This document shows positions 16,234-24,885 of a DNA stretch of 64,000 bases, piece after piece. Each line of letters opens with the position of its first letter. Position 1 is the first letter of the stretch. Source of the stretch: DATBAX01 sp963762965 (GTDB lineage: Bacteria > Acidobacteriota > Terriglobia > Terriglobales > Acidobacteriaceae); contig CAVXME010000001.1 of assembly GCA_963762965.1 (NCBI GenBank), positions 3,224,001 to 3,288,000 of the forward strand, read 5' to 3'. The notes beneath the pieces were generated by a model. The model worked only from the letters and a program-made list of their open reading frames with translations, was not told the origin of the DNA and searched no databases. Made by a program: the position numbers and the translations under genes.

Positions 16234-17064
16234 GTGGTGCGTTGGACGCTGATCGCCGTCGCCGTGGCGTTCCTCGGGCTGTTTCTTTTCATGCCGCTGG
16301 CAATGGTTTTTGTTTCGGCATTTTCTAAAGGAATCCGGCTCTATCTCGCGGCTTTTCAGGAACCGGACGCATTGGCGGCCATCCGTCTGACTTTGCTCAC
16401 GGCGGCCATTGCGGTGCCTATGAACCTGGTGTTCGGAATCGCCGCGGCGTGGGCAATTGCCAAGTTTGAATTCATGGGAAAGAGTTTGCTGATTACGCTT
16501 GTGGATCTGCCTTTTTCGGTGTCGCCAGTGGTCTCCGGACTGATTTACGTTTTGATCTTTGGCTTGCAGGGTCTGCTGGGGCCTTGGCTCAGGGCGCATG
16601 ACATCAAGATCATTTTTGCCGTGCCCGGAATCGTGCTGGCGACGATCTTTGTGACCTTCCCGTTTGTGGCGCGCGAATTGATCCCGCTGATTCAGGCCCA
16701 GGGCAACGATGAAGAGGAAGCCGCTTTAACGCTGGGTGCAAGTGGTTGGCAAACGTTTTTCCGCGTGACCCTGCCCAACGTCAAGTGGGGATTGTTATAC
16801 GGCGTGATTATTTGCAACGCACGCGCCATGGGCGAGTTCGGGGCAGTGTCGGTGGTCTCGGGACATATTCGCGGGTTGACCAACACCATGCCGTTGCACA
16901 TTGAGATTCTTTACAACGAATATCAATTTGTCCCCGCCTTCGCGATTGCATCGTTGCTGGCGATGCTGGCCTTGCTCACGCTGTTGATCAAGAGCCTGGT
17001 GGAATGGCAGTCGAAGCGGCAATTTGCCGAGGACGAGAAGAACTGGAGCCTGGAAACCGCATGA
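16234..17064 (+). CDS. cysW: Sulfate ABC transporter permease CysW (5' end frameshifted)
   Basis: A 276-residue open frame with CysW hallmarks DLPFSVSPVVSGLIYVL, EEEAALTLGASGWQTFFRVTLP (EAA motif) and ARAMGEFGAVSVVSG. It begins at GTG 16234 with no ribosome site. In another frame, an ATG at 16155 with GGGAA before it encodes MAGTITLNTRGKAVRVGER, a believable CysW N-terminus. Joining the two requires a shift near 16211-16218, where GCGGGCC looks like a small GC-rich insertion. The N-terminal ~28 residues are therefore displaced. This is either a real frameshift or a sequencing error. Its stop overlaps the CysA start by four bases. Confidence 0.88.
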   Translation: MVRWTLIAVAVAFLGLFLFMPLAMVFVSAFSKGIRLYLAAFQEPDALAAIRLTLLTAAIAVPMNLVFGIAAAWAIAKFEFMGKSLLITLVDLPFSVSPVVSGLIYVLIFGLQGLLGPWLRAHDIKIIFAVPGIVLATIFVTFPFVARELIPLIQAQGNDEEEAALTLGASGWQTFFRVTLPNVKWGLLYGVIICNARAMGEFGAVSVVSGHIRGLTNTMPLHIEILYNEYQFVPAFAIASLLAMLALLTLLIKSLVEWQSKRQFAEDEKNWSLETA

Positions 17065-18107
17065 GCATCGAAGCGCTAAATATCAGCAAGAAATTCGGCA
17101 GCTTTAACGCTTTGCAAAATGTCACGCTGGAGATTCCGACAGGCGAGCTGGTGGCTTTGCTGGGACCGTCCGGCTCGGGGAAGACCACGCTGTTGCGGAT
17201 CATCGCGGGGTTGGAGTTTGCGGATTCCGGCAAGGTGCGGTTTGATGGCAAGGACATTAGCGATCGAACCGCAAGGGAACGGCGCGTGGGATTCGTATTT
17301 CAGCACTATGCGTTGTTCCGGCACATGACGGTGTTTGAAAACATTGCATTTGGATTGAAAGTAAGGCCGCGGCAGACGCGGCCTTCGGCGGCGAAGATTC
17401 GCGCCAAAGTGCAAGAGTTGCTGAAGCTGATTCAGTTGGACAAGTTGGCGAACCGCTATCCGTCACAGCTTTCGGGAGGACAGCGCCAACGCGTAGCCCT
17501 GGCTCGCGCCCTGGCAGTGGAACCCAGTGTTCTGCTGCTCGATGAACCATTTGGCGCATTGGACGCCAAAGTCCGGCAGGAATTGCGGCGCTGGTTGCGA
17601 CAATTACACGACGAGATTCACATCACCAGCGTGTTCGTGACCCACGATCAGGAAGAGGCTCTGGAGCTTGCCAACCGCGTAGTGGTCATGAACGAGGGTC
17701 AGATCGAGCAGATCGGTTCTCCCGACGACGTTTATAACTATCCGGCAACACCGTTCGTTTACAACTTTCTGGGCAATGTGAATTTATTTCACGGCAGAAT
17801 TGACGAGGGTAAGGCATACATTCACGAACGGGAAACCGGGCACGTTGTTTATGTGCGTCCGCACTTGCTGGACATCGATCGACGCCCGAACGGCGGAGAT
17901 CATTTCCGCGCCCGGATCAAGCACATCAATTCTGCCGGCCCCCTGGTCAAAGTGGAAGCAGTGACGGAATGGGGCGCCCTGGTCCATGTCGAGATGTCGC
18001 AAGACCGGTTTCGCAATCTTCATCTGCTGAAGGATGAAGCGGTATTCGTAATTCCGAAAGACGTGAAGGTCTTTGAAGTCCGTGAGGCTCAGGCGAAGGT
18101 TGTATGA
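17061..18107 (+). CDS. cysA: Sulfate ABC transporter ATPase CysA
   Basis: A 348-residue import ATPase starting at ATG 17061, which overlaps the cysW stop (ATGA). Walker A is GPSGSGKTTLLR, the signature is LSGGQRQR and Walker B VLLLDEPFGALD; the H-loop is in VFVTHDQEEALELANR. A TOBE-type regulatory domain follows from about residue 240 (FLGNVNLFHGRIDEG). It completes the Rrf2-sbp-cysT-cysW-cysA unit, which couples ATP hydrolysis to sulfate or thiosulfate entry. A longer frame upstream is coding sequence of cysW and was not used. Confidence 0.95.
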   Translation: MSIEALNISKKFGSFNALQNVTLEIPTGELVALLGPSGSGKTTLLRIIAGLEFADSGKVRFDGKDISDRTARERRVGFVFQHYALFRHMTVFENIAFGLKVRPRQTRPSAAKIRAKVQELLKLIQLDKLANRYPSQLSGGQRQRVALARALAVEPSVLLLDEPFGALDAKVRQELRRWLRQLHDEIHITSVFVTHDQEEALELANRVVVMNEGQIEQIGSPDDVYNYPATPFVYNFLGNVNLFHGRIDEGKAYIHERETGHVVYVRPHLLDIDRRPNGGDHFRARIKHINSAGPLVKVEAVTEWGALVHVEMSQDRFRNLHLLKDEAVFVIPKDVKVFEVREAQAKVV

Positions 18108-18359
18108 AACTGACAATCGGAGTTGGATGTTGTGGTTCTCGCTGTTGGCTGCAATCACGGCCGATAGGACCGGATATTCCATTGTTCGAGTAATCCCCCC
18201 AATTGCAGGATGAGCTGGTTAGGCGACATGCCGAGGCTTTTTCTTAATACAAGTTAGTAGATCGAAATAGTTGTGATTTGACCCTAGCTTATCTGTTCTC
18301 AGGCCAATCGGTGGCAAAGGCGGATGAGTGAGTAAACAAAACTTAAGGAGCCGATTTAC

Positions 18360-19994
18360 ATGCAACCCAGTGCAAAGTGGTTAAAAAGTGCGGTCCTGCT
18401 ATTCGCCATGACCGCAACACTCTTCGCCCAAACGTCTTCGCCAGCCAAGAAGACCACTAAGAAACCAGTTCCCGATCCTACGCTGCAGGAAATTGAGGAA
18501 CTCAAAGCTTTGGTTCAGGCACAGCAGCAGCAGATCAACCAGCAGGGCCAGCAGGTCGATCAGTTGAAGACGCAACTTCAACAGGTGTTGGACGCCACCC
18601 AGCAAGCCAATGCGGCCGCGCAAAAAGCGCAATCCAATGTCGATCAGGTGCAGACTGCGGCTTCGCAAGCACAGCAGTCCGCCACCGAAGCCCAACATGT
18701 CGCGGACCAGGCCCAAGCCAGTGCGGCGGACACCAAGACGGCTTTGGCGGTGGTCAACACCAGGAACGGCGATGCAGACAAAAGATTTGCCGCGCTGGAA
18801 GCTCTGACCGGACGCTTCCGCCTTACCGGCGACATTCGTATCCGAGGCGAGGCGTTCAAGCAGGATGAGACCGTCGACCGCAACCGGGCGCGGGTGCGGG
18901 TGCGTTTCGGAGTCGACGGCCAGTTGAATGACGATTTCACTGGCGGATTCGCCATCGCCACCGGCTCGCAGAGCGATCCCACCACCACCAATGAGAGTCT
19001 GTCGAGCTTCTTCGAACGCAAGACCATTGCCCTGGACAAGGGTTACATCACTTACAACCCGACCAGCTTCAAGCCCTTCTCGGTCACGGCCGGCAAATGG
19101 GCCTACTTGTGGCAGCGTACTTCCGTCACCGGCGATCCGGATCTCAATCCTGAAGGCTTTGACGAGAAGCTTTCCTTTGACCTGCACGCTCCGGTGGTCA
19201 AGAACTTCACATTCCAGTTGATCCAGTTGCTGTACAACGAATCCAGCGCCGGCACCGACTCCTACGCGCTGGGCGGACAGGTGTCCACCAAGCTGCAATT
19301 TGGGCCTTGGACCACCACGCCATCGTTCCTGGTCTTGAACTGGAACAATCCAGGGGCGCTACTGAACGTGAGTGCGTCGCAGTTAACGGCAGAAGGGCCG
19401 GGTTGCGTGACCCCGACCGGTACGCCGAGCGGTACTTGCGGCTTCGGGCCGAACGGCATCACCAATGCCACCTACACCAACGGTGCGGGCAAGGCGGCGT
19501 TCTACTCCGGCTTCGACTATGCTGATTTCATCTGGAACAACCAGGTGAAAACGGGAGTCAGCCGGCTGCCGTTCAATCTGCTGGCGGAGTACGAACATAA
19601 CCTGAAAGCGGCCGATCACCCGCTAGGCACGACGGGTGCGGTGCTGACCAACCTGGGCAGCCAGGCCAACGAATACGGGGCTGATTTCAGCTTCGGTCAG
19701 ACCAAGAACAAGAACGACGTGCAATTTGGCTATGCGTGGTTGCGGCAGGAGCAGGACTCGGTGCTGTCGGCATTTGCTGAGAGCGACCAGAGGGCCCCGA
19801 CCAACATTCTCCAGAACCGCATCTATGCTCTGTGGAAGCTGCGAACCAACACTGTTGCCAGTTTCACCTGGTGGCATGGCCGAACCCTTAACACGTATCT
19901 GGAGAATGCCAAACGTGCCAGCAGCGCGGTGGCTCCAGGGGACATCGAACCCTACCTCAACCGCTTCCAGTTCGACCTGATCTATTCGTTCTAG
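18360..19994 (+). CDS. Outer-membrane porin with N-terminal coiled coil
   Basis: A 544-residue exported protein with AAGGAG nine bases before ATG 18360. After the signal peptide (MQPSAKWLKSAVLLFAMTAT...AQ) come a basic-Pro linker and a long Gln/Ala-rich coiled coil (residues about 40-135), as in trimeric porins anchored to peptidoglycan. From about residue 155 the sequence alternates like a 16-18-strand beta-barrel and ends in aromatic-rich RFQFDLIYSF, the usual C-terminal sorting strand. The Pfam-like class is 'putative porin'. A role in anion or sulfate passage is suggested only by the cys operon 250 bases upstream. A terminator follows. Confidence 0.82.
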   Translation: MQPSAKWLKSAVLLFAMTATLFAQTSSPAKKTTKKPVPDPTLQEIEELKALVQAQQQQINQQGQQVDQLKTQLQQVLDATQQANAAAQKAQSNVDQVQTAASQAQQSATEAQHVADQAQASAADTKTALAVVNTRNGDADKRFAALEALTGRFRLTGDIRIRGEAFKQDETVDRNRARVRVRFGVDGQLNDDFTGGFAIATGSQSDPTTTNESLSSFFERKTIALDKGYITYNPTSFKPFSVTAGKWAYLWQRTSVTGDPDLNPEGFDEKLSFDLHAPVVKNFTFQLIQLLYNESSAGTDSYALGGQVSTKLQFGPWTTTPSFLVLNWNNPGALLNVSASQLTAEGPGCVTPTGTPSGTCGFGPNGITNATYTNGAGKAAFYSGFDYADFIWNNQVKTGVSRLPFNLLAEYEHNLKAADHPLGTTGAVLTNLGSQANEYGADFSFGQTKNKNDVQFGYAWLRQEQDSVLSAFAESDQRAPTNILQNRIYALWKLRTNTVASFTWWHGRTLNTYLENAKRASSAVAPGDIEPYLNRFQFDLIYSF

Positions 19995-20019
19995 GTCGAG
20001 GTTGCTTGAACCAAGAGAA

Positions 20020-20049
20020 GGGACAGCCACTCGCGGGCTGTCCCTTTTT
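20020..20049 (+). terminator. Rho-independent terminator after the porin gene
   Basis: A perfect nine-base stem, GGGACAGCC and GGCTGTCCC, with a seven-base loop is followed by a T-rich tail (TTTTTC). It is placed 25 bases after the porin stop. The opposing gene ends at 20052, so the stem may serve both directions. Confidence 0.85.
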
Positions 20050-20051
20050 CT

Positions 20052-21329
20052 TTATTTGTTGATGATCGGCTGAGCCGGCCGTTCTCCGAATTTCTCTGAC
20101 CAGCGGATCCTTCCCGTGGCTTGCATCACCACAAACAGCGTGACCACGGAAATAATCGTGATGGCCAGTCCGGTGAATCCTTTCCAGAAGAACGCGTAGG
20201 AGAAAATCACCAGGTAGATGAGCTGCGCGCCCCCGGCCTCGAGGGCGGCGAAGCGAATGCCAACCACCAGCCGGAGATAGCTGACCACAAGTCCGACGGA
20301 AACCACGGACGCAATCACCATGGCGACATGAATGGAGACGTGATCCACCAGATAGGCCAGCATCAGGTGGAAGGCGAAGAACGCTCCTGCCAGAAAGAAA
20401 TAATTCATGGGGTGCAGATCGATGTTGCGGAGCGTGGTGATAATCATCATCAGGAAAAAGAAGAAAAACAGGGACACGGGCGCGGCGTAACTGATTTCGC
20501 CGGCGAGCGGCCCCGGTTGCAGCTTCTCCGGCATGGTCATGCCGATCTGAAATCCGGAAACCAGGTTGGCATAACGCCAGGTCAGGTCCCATCCGTCGGG
20601 TGTGGGCTGCTTGGAGGTGGGAGAAAGGGTGTCATCGGCAAAGTCGATGTCTTTGAAGTTAGCGTGCATGTTGAGGGTGAAGTCGCGGGATTGCGCCACG
20701 CCGTCCGCCAGCTTGTAGCGCCAACTGGTGAGACCCTGGGAGTGATAGGCGACGTGCAAGGCCGAAGCCTCATTGGGGGCCACAGTGGCGTTTATGCAGA
20801 TGCCCTGATCATCCATGTTCACCGGCAGTACGTGGCCATTTAATTCCATGGTGAGCCCGTCGTAGAGGGCCTTCTGCGCCGGGAAGTTGAAGCGGAAGGT
20901 TACGTTTTTGGATTCTGCCGTCTGGTTGAGGAAACTGTAATCGCCGGCGAAATCAACTGCATAGGTGCTGTACCAGAGCAGTCCCTTTTGCCGCGGGTCG
21001 AGATGAAGATTCACCTGAACGTGGCTGGAGTTGAGTGGGAGGAAGACGTTGTTTTCAACCGTCTTATTGTGGACGATCGTCTTGCCATCTTCGACGGTCG
21101 TAGAAGATGTGATGTGTGTCTCTTTATAGCTTGCGCTGGGCGGGGATTGCTCCTGGGGACTGCCCCAGGTCGAGGCTACGTGTCCGTCGAGTTGCTCGTT
21201 GCTTGAGCCGGTACGGGAAAAGAGCGTAGTCCCCAGGATGATCCAGGCGAGGGTGGCGCAGGTGAAGATGAAGGCAATGGCAGCAATTTTGCGAACGGTA
21301 ATTTTTGCAGTCGCGGAGTCGGATGTCAC
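20052..21329 (-). CDS. CreD-like inner-membrane protein
   Basis: A 425-residue protein from GTG 21329, chosen because AGGAGG lies eight bases upstream; an earlier ATG at 21377 lacks such a site. One N-terminal helix (AAIAFIFTCATLAWIILG) is followed by a roughly 230-residue periplasmic beta-rich domain. About five helices then start at SLFFFFFLMMIITTLRNIDL; the segment IDLHPMNYFFLAGAFFAFHLML closely resembles the CreD (Cet) family core. CreD affects envelope stress and colicin or beta-lactam tolerance in enterics. No creBC-type regulators are adjacent, so the role here is unknown. Confidence 0.6.
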   Translation of the reverse strand: MTSDSATAKITVRKIAAIAFIFTCATLAWIILGTTLFSRTGSSNEQLDGHVASTWGSPQEQSPPSASYKETHITSSTTVEDGKTIVHNKTVENNVFLPLNSSHVQVNLHLDPRQKGLLWYSTYAVDFAGDYSFLNQTAESKNVTFRFNFPAQKALYDGLTMELNGHVLPVNMDDQGICINATVAPNEASALHVAYHSQGLTSWRYKLADGVAQSRDFTLNMHANFKDIDFADDTLSPTSKQPTPDGWDLTWRYANLVSGFQIGMTMPEKLQPGPLAGEISYAAPVSLFFFFFLMMIITTLRNIDLHPMNYFFLAGAFFAFHLMLAYLVDHVSIHVAMVIASVVSVGLVVSYLRLVVGIRFAALEAGGAQLIYLVIFSYAFFWKGFTGLAITIISVVTLFVVMQATGRIRWSEKFGERPAQPIINK

Positions 21330-21487
21330 TGAATGGCCTCCTGAATATGGTGTCAGTGGTTCCACAGCACGAGGCATTCCGCGTGCAAGCTGGTTGAAAA
21401 TAGGTGGTTTGTGGCCGAGAGAAGGCGATTAGCGTGTCAGGAGAGACACGTGTGTGTCAGCGGGGATACGGGCGAACGTAGCTTGAC

Positions 21488-21509
21488 GGACAGCCGAGGC
21501 GGCTGTTCC
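21488..21509. repeat. Short GC-rich palindrome
   Basis: GGACAGCCGAGGCGGCTGTTCC pairs GGACAGCC with GGCTGTTCC around a short loop. It lies between the acyl-CoA ligase 3' end and the CreD-like gene. It has the look of a dispersed palindromic unit or a factor-dependent terminator, but there is no T-tract. Confidence 0.4.
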
Positions 21510-21527
21510 TACTTGAATCGTGCTCCT

Positions 21528-23114
21528 TTAATTAAAAAGACTACGCAATTCTCGGCGGAGAATTTTCCCTGAAGGCGTACGTGGAACCGCGTCCACAAAG
21601 CGAATCTCCCGTGGTTGCTTGTGGTGGGCCAGACGATCAGCGACAAAGGCGCAGAGTTCCTCTTCTAATTTCCTGGAGGTGGGAAATCCCTCTCGCAGAA
21701 CGACGAAGGCGACAGGGATTTCGCCGGCGTCGCCATCCGGACGTCCCACAACACCGCAATCGCGCACTGCCGGATGCTCCAGCAGCAAAGCTTCCACTTC
21801 GGCAGGCGCGACCGGGAAACCTTTGTACTTGATCATCTCTTTGCGGCGGTCGAGCACGTAAAAGAAGTCTTGTTCGTCGCGCATCACGATGTCGCCTGAC
21901 CAGTACCATCCGTCGCGCAGGACGGCGGCCGTGGCCTGCGGCTCTTTCCAGTAACCGAGCATAAACTGCGGGCCCCGCATGACCAGTTCACCCGGCTGAC
22001 CCGGCGCCACTTCCTGGCCTTCGCTGCCGTCTGGGTTGAGCTCACCGAGAACGCGGCATTCGGTCTGAACCAGCGGCTGGCCGATGGAGTCCGGACGATA
22101 GAGCTCCGGTTGCAGATAGCCGATGTGAGTAACAGGTGAGGCCTCCGTCATGCCGTATCCCTGGCAAACCAGAATTCCCGTCGAAGTGGTAAAGCTACGA
22201 GCTAATTCAGGAGCCATCGGCGCGGCCCCGGTCTTCACCCAGCGCAAGTGATGCTCTTTAGGAAATTGCCCAGCGGCGGCGCCCTGGCATAGCGCATTCA
22301 ACGCCGGCGGGACAACTGGCATCATAGTGACGCCTTCGGAGACCAGCAGCTCCAGAAGGTGCGGGAGATTGAACCGTGGCATGAGGACGAGCGTGGCTCC
22401 CAGGATAAGCCCGGGGTTCAGCACCACGTTCAGGCCATAGATGTGGTAGAGAGGAAGAAAGCAGAGAATCACGTCGTCCGTGACAAGCTGGGTGCCGTTG
22501 GGGGCAATGAATTGGTAAACATTCGCAACCAGATTGAAGTGGGAGAGCATGACGCCCTTGGGGAGTCCCGTGGTGCCGCTGGAGTAGGGAAGCGCGGCGA
22601 GAGTTTGATCGGAAGCGTTCTCGGGCTCGGGCAGCGTTGCCGATGCCGGGTTGAACAGGCTGGCAAAGGGTGAAGTTCCACTTGCCATCTCACGAGTCGT
22701 ATAGACCCGCCGCAGATGGGGAAGTCCGGAGAGATTGATGGCCTGAATGCAGGGTCCGTCAGTGATGAGCATCGCAGCGCCGGAGTTTTCCAACTGATAG
22801 CGAACTTCGCGTTCGCGATACGAAGGATTCAGCAGGGTGGGAATTGCTCCGGCGAGGGTGGCAGCATGGTAGGTAGCGCAAAATTCCCAACAGTTGGCAA
22901 GGTAGATGGCGACCACTTCTCCGGGCCTCAGCCCGGCGGACACGAATCCGCGGGCCAGGGATTCGACCAGCTCTCCGTATTCCGCGTAAGTGAGGCGGCG
23001 ATTGCAGGAGGGATCCACGATGGCGGTTTTGCGCGGCGTGCGCCGACAGGCCGCGAGAACAACGTCATGCACGAAGCAGCCATGAGGGTCGGCGTAGAGT
23101 TGGGTGCGGAGCAT
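21528..23114 (-). CDS. AMP-forming acyl-CoA synthetase / 4-coumarate-CoA ligase family
   Basis: A 528-residue ANL-superfamily enzyme that activates a carboxylic acid with ATP to an acyl-AMP and then to the CoA thioester. The AMP-binding P-loop is SSGTTGLPKGVMLSH, followed by A5 GYGMTEASPVTH, A7 WYWSGDIVMRDEQDFFYVLDRRKEMIK (in parts), and the catalytic lysine region PRTPSGKILRREL near the C-terminus. The GFPVAPAEVE segment is typical of plant-like 4CL and long-chain ligases. Substrate may be an aromatic or a medium-chain acid. It is a single minus-strand gene, not obviously part of the BoxB-like operon 17 kb away, although it could feed it. Confidence 0.9.
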   Translation of the reverse strand: MLRTQLYADPHGCFVHDVVLAACRRTPRKTAIVDPSCNRRLTYAEYGELVESLARGFVSAGLRPGEVVAIYLANCWEFCATYHAATLAGAIPTLLNPSYREREVRYQLENSGAAMLITDGPCIQAINLSGLPHLRRVYTTREMASGTSPFASLFNPASATLPEPENASDQTLAALPYSSGTTGLPKGVMLSHFNLVANVYQFIAPNGTQLVTDDVILCFLPLYHIYGLNVVLNPGLILGATLVLMPRFNLPHLLELLVSEGVTMMPVVPPALNALCQGAAAGQFPKEHHLRWVKTGAAPMAPELARSFTTSTGILVCQGYGMTEASPVTHIGYLQPELYRPDSIGQPLVQTECRVLGELNPDGSEGQEVAPGQPGELVMRGPQFMLGYWKEPQATAAVLRDGWYWSGDIVMRDEQDFFYVLDRRKEMIKYKGFPVAPAEVEALLLEHPAVRDCGVVGRPDGDAGEIPVAFVVLREGFPTSRKLEEELCAFVADRLAHHKQPREIRFVDAVPRTPSGKILRRELRSLFN

Positions 23115-23200
23115 GCCGGGAAGGATTGTAGCGTAACTGCGAGGAGTCTGAGGCCCGGTCGGCTAGGAATTACTTCCCTGGTGAATGCTAGACTCAGCCC

Positions 23201-23536
23201 ATGCGGACCGACATTCTGCCTCTCTGCGATAAGCACTACCGCACCATGGAGGCCTGCATCGCGCCCTTTAGCGCCGATTACTCCATTGAGTTCTTTCGTT
23301 GTACCGCACAGTTTTGCCATCGCTGCTTCAGCGAGCGGTTGGGATATGTGACCCCACAGCGCGGTCAGGCGCCACTTTTTTCCGACGATCAGCCCCGGTG
23401 CGATCAGCACAATCGTCCCATGTTCATTTCTAATCTTGATCGTCAGCACAACGTCGTCAGATATGCCTGCCCTGAGCCCGATTGCACGGACAGCGGGAGC
23501 GAGCCGGTAGGGAGCGGGGGACGGGTGGGCCGGTGA
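23201..23536 (+). CDS. Small Cys/His-rich protein, possible zinc-binding
   Basis: A 111-residue protein with paired metal-ligand patterns: CDKHYRTMEACIAPF, then FFRCTAQFCHRCFSE, then RCDQHNRPMF and YACPEPDCTD. Eight cysteines and several histidines are arranged as two related halves (CDKH...C..C and CDQH...C..C), suggesting a duplicated zinc-ribbon-like module. The C-terminal tail is Gly/Arg-rich. I do not recognise a named family. The gene is divergent from the acyl-CoA ligase, 86 bases away. Confidence 0.6.
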   Translation: MRTDILPLCDKHYRTMEACIAPFSADYSIEFFRCTAQFCHRCFSERLGYVTPQRGQAPLFSDDQPRCDQHNRPMFISNLDRQHNVVRYACPEPDCTDSGSEPVGSGGRVGR

Positions 23537-23614
23537 CACATTGGGGTGGCGTATAGGCCAGCAGATTCTTCCGGGCTGGCGCCCTTTCGGAATGACAAGG
23601 GTGGAGACTTTTTT

Positions 23615-23860
23615 CTAGCTGGCTAATTTTCTGAGGAATTCACGTTCGTCCATGCGATATTTGAAGGCTTTGCGGCCGTCGATGAAGACCACGGGAACTT
23701 CGTCGGTGAAGCGGTGGCGCAGCTCGTCGTCGCTGTCGACGTCGATCTCGCGCCAGGAGAATCCGCCGCGACGGTGCAATTTGTGCAGCGTCTCCTTGAC
23801 GATCTCGCAGAGGTGACAGCCCTTGCGAGAGTAGATCACCACTTCGCGGGGGGTGGGCAT
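23615..23860 (-). CDS. Glutaredoxin-like thiol-disulfide protein
   Basis: An 81-residue thioredoxin-fold protein of the DUF836/glutaredoxin-like family. The redox motif is CHLC at residues 15-18 (YSRKGCHLCEIVKETLH), and the cis-proline segment is VPVVFIDGRKAF. The size is typical. It is probably a cytosolic reductant or a thiol carrier of unknown partner. It diverges from the SDR gene starting 76 bases away. Confidence 0.85.
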   Translation of the reverse strand: MPTPREVVIYSRKGCHLCEIVKETLHKLHRRGGFSWREIDVDSDDELRHRFTDEVPVVFIDGRKAFKYRMDEREFLRKLAS

Positions 23861-23935
23861 GAAAAGGATTTTACCGTTTCCGGGGGCGGCTTGCCACTTC
23901 GTATTTTAGGGTCGCGGCACAGTACAATCGAGAGG

Positions 23936-24682
23936 ATGAAAGATGGGAATGGCAAGCCCCTTTTGGGAAAGTCGGCTCTGATTACCGGCGGAGCGCGCCG
24001 TTTGGGGCGAGCGACCGCTTTGGCCATGGCTCAGGCTGGGGCGGATGTAGCGATTACTTTTCGAAACTCGGCCAGCGACGCCCAGCACACCGTCATTGAT
24101 CTGGCCAGCTTCGGCGTGCGGGCGGTCGCCATACGGTGTGATGTGACGGATCAGAAAAGTGTTCGCGCTGCCATCAAGGAGACCGCAAGGGAGTTGGGTG
24201 GCCTCGACATCCTGGTCAATAACGCGGCTAACTACGAGACCGCGGAGTTTGACAAAATAACCCTGAAGCAATGGGACGCGATTTTCGCCTCGAATACTCG
24301 GGGGCCATTCCTGGTTTCGCAGGAAGCTTTGAAGCTGTTGCGCAAACGGCGCGGCAAGATCATCAACATGGGGTCCCTCGGAGGACTGCGGCCGTGGGCG
24401 GACCATGCTCATTATTGCTCCTCGAAAGCCGCCGTGCACATGTTGACCAAAGTGATGGCCAAGGCGCTGGCGCCGGAGATTGCCGTAAATTGCGTGGCGC
24501 CAGGAATGATTGACCTGGGCGAAAAAGCGGCGGCGGGATTTATGCGGAAGATGGCGAAACAGACCCCGATGCAGCGCAACGGAACCGGCGAAGAAATTGC
24601 CGCGGCGGTCCTCTTTTTCGCCACCGCGCCGCATTTTATTACCGGGCAAATACTTGCGGTGGACGGCGGACTTGGGCTGTAG
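23936..24682 (+). CDS. Short-chain dehydrogenase/reductase (FabG/pteridine reductase-like)
   Basis: A 248-residue classical SDR. The cofactor loop is TGGARRLG (residues 17-24); an Arg in this loop and RN after the second strand favour NADPH. NNAA at 95-98 is the structural motif, with Ser147 in NMGSLGG and Tyr160/Lys164 in YCSSK as the catalytic triad. The C-terminal VDGGLGL is typical. The start at 23936 follows GAGAGG closely and fits the family N-terminus; the upstream extension overlaps the glutaredoxin gene. The ARRLG loop occurs in pteridine reductase-like SDRs, but the substrate remains open. Confidence 0.88.
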   Translation: MKDGNGKPLLGKSALITGGARRLGRATALAMAQAGADVAITFRNSASDAQHTVIDLASFGVRAVAIRCDVTDQKSVRAAIKETARELGGLDILVNNAANYETAEFDKITLKQWDAIFASNTRGPFLVSQEALKLLRKRRGKIINMGSLGGLRPWADHAHYCSSKAAVHMLTKVMAKALAPEIAVNCVAPGMIDLGEKAAAGFMRKMAKQTPMQRNGTGEEIAAAVLFFATAPHFITGQILAVDGGLGL

Positions 24683-24740
24683 CCTGTGATTCTAAGTTGG
24701 CCCAAGCTTTTCTTTGCGGCCTTTGCGAATCCTTGGCGCA

Positions 24741-24769
24741 CTTTGCGGTTAAAAGCTTTAACCGCAAAG
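24741..24769. repeat. Perfect 13-bp inverted repeat
   Basis: CTTTGCGGTTAAA and TTTAACCGCAAAG are separated by AGC. It is followed by iterated CGCAAAG words (GATCGCAAAGAAG). It lies in the 203-base gap between the SDR and PagL-like genes and has no T-tract. It resembles the 'cgcaaag' intergenic repeats common in these genomes. Confidence 0.5.
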
Positions 24770-24885
24770 ATCGCAAAGAAGAGCCGCTAAGCAACAAAGA
24801 AAAGCTCTATAAAATTCGACCGCGACTTGTGAGGCTCAAAGATATCTTGTATCGTGACAAGCTTCTGAGCATCCATTTCAAACTT

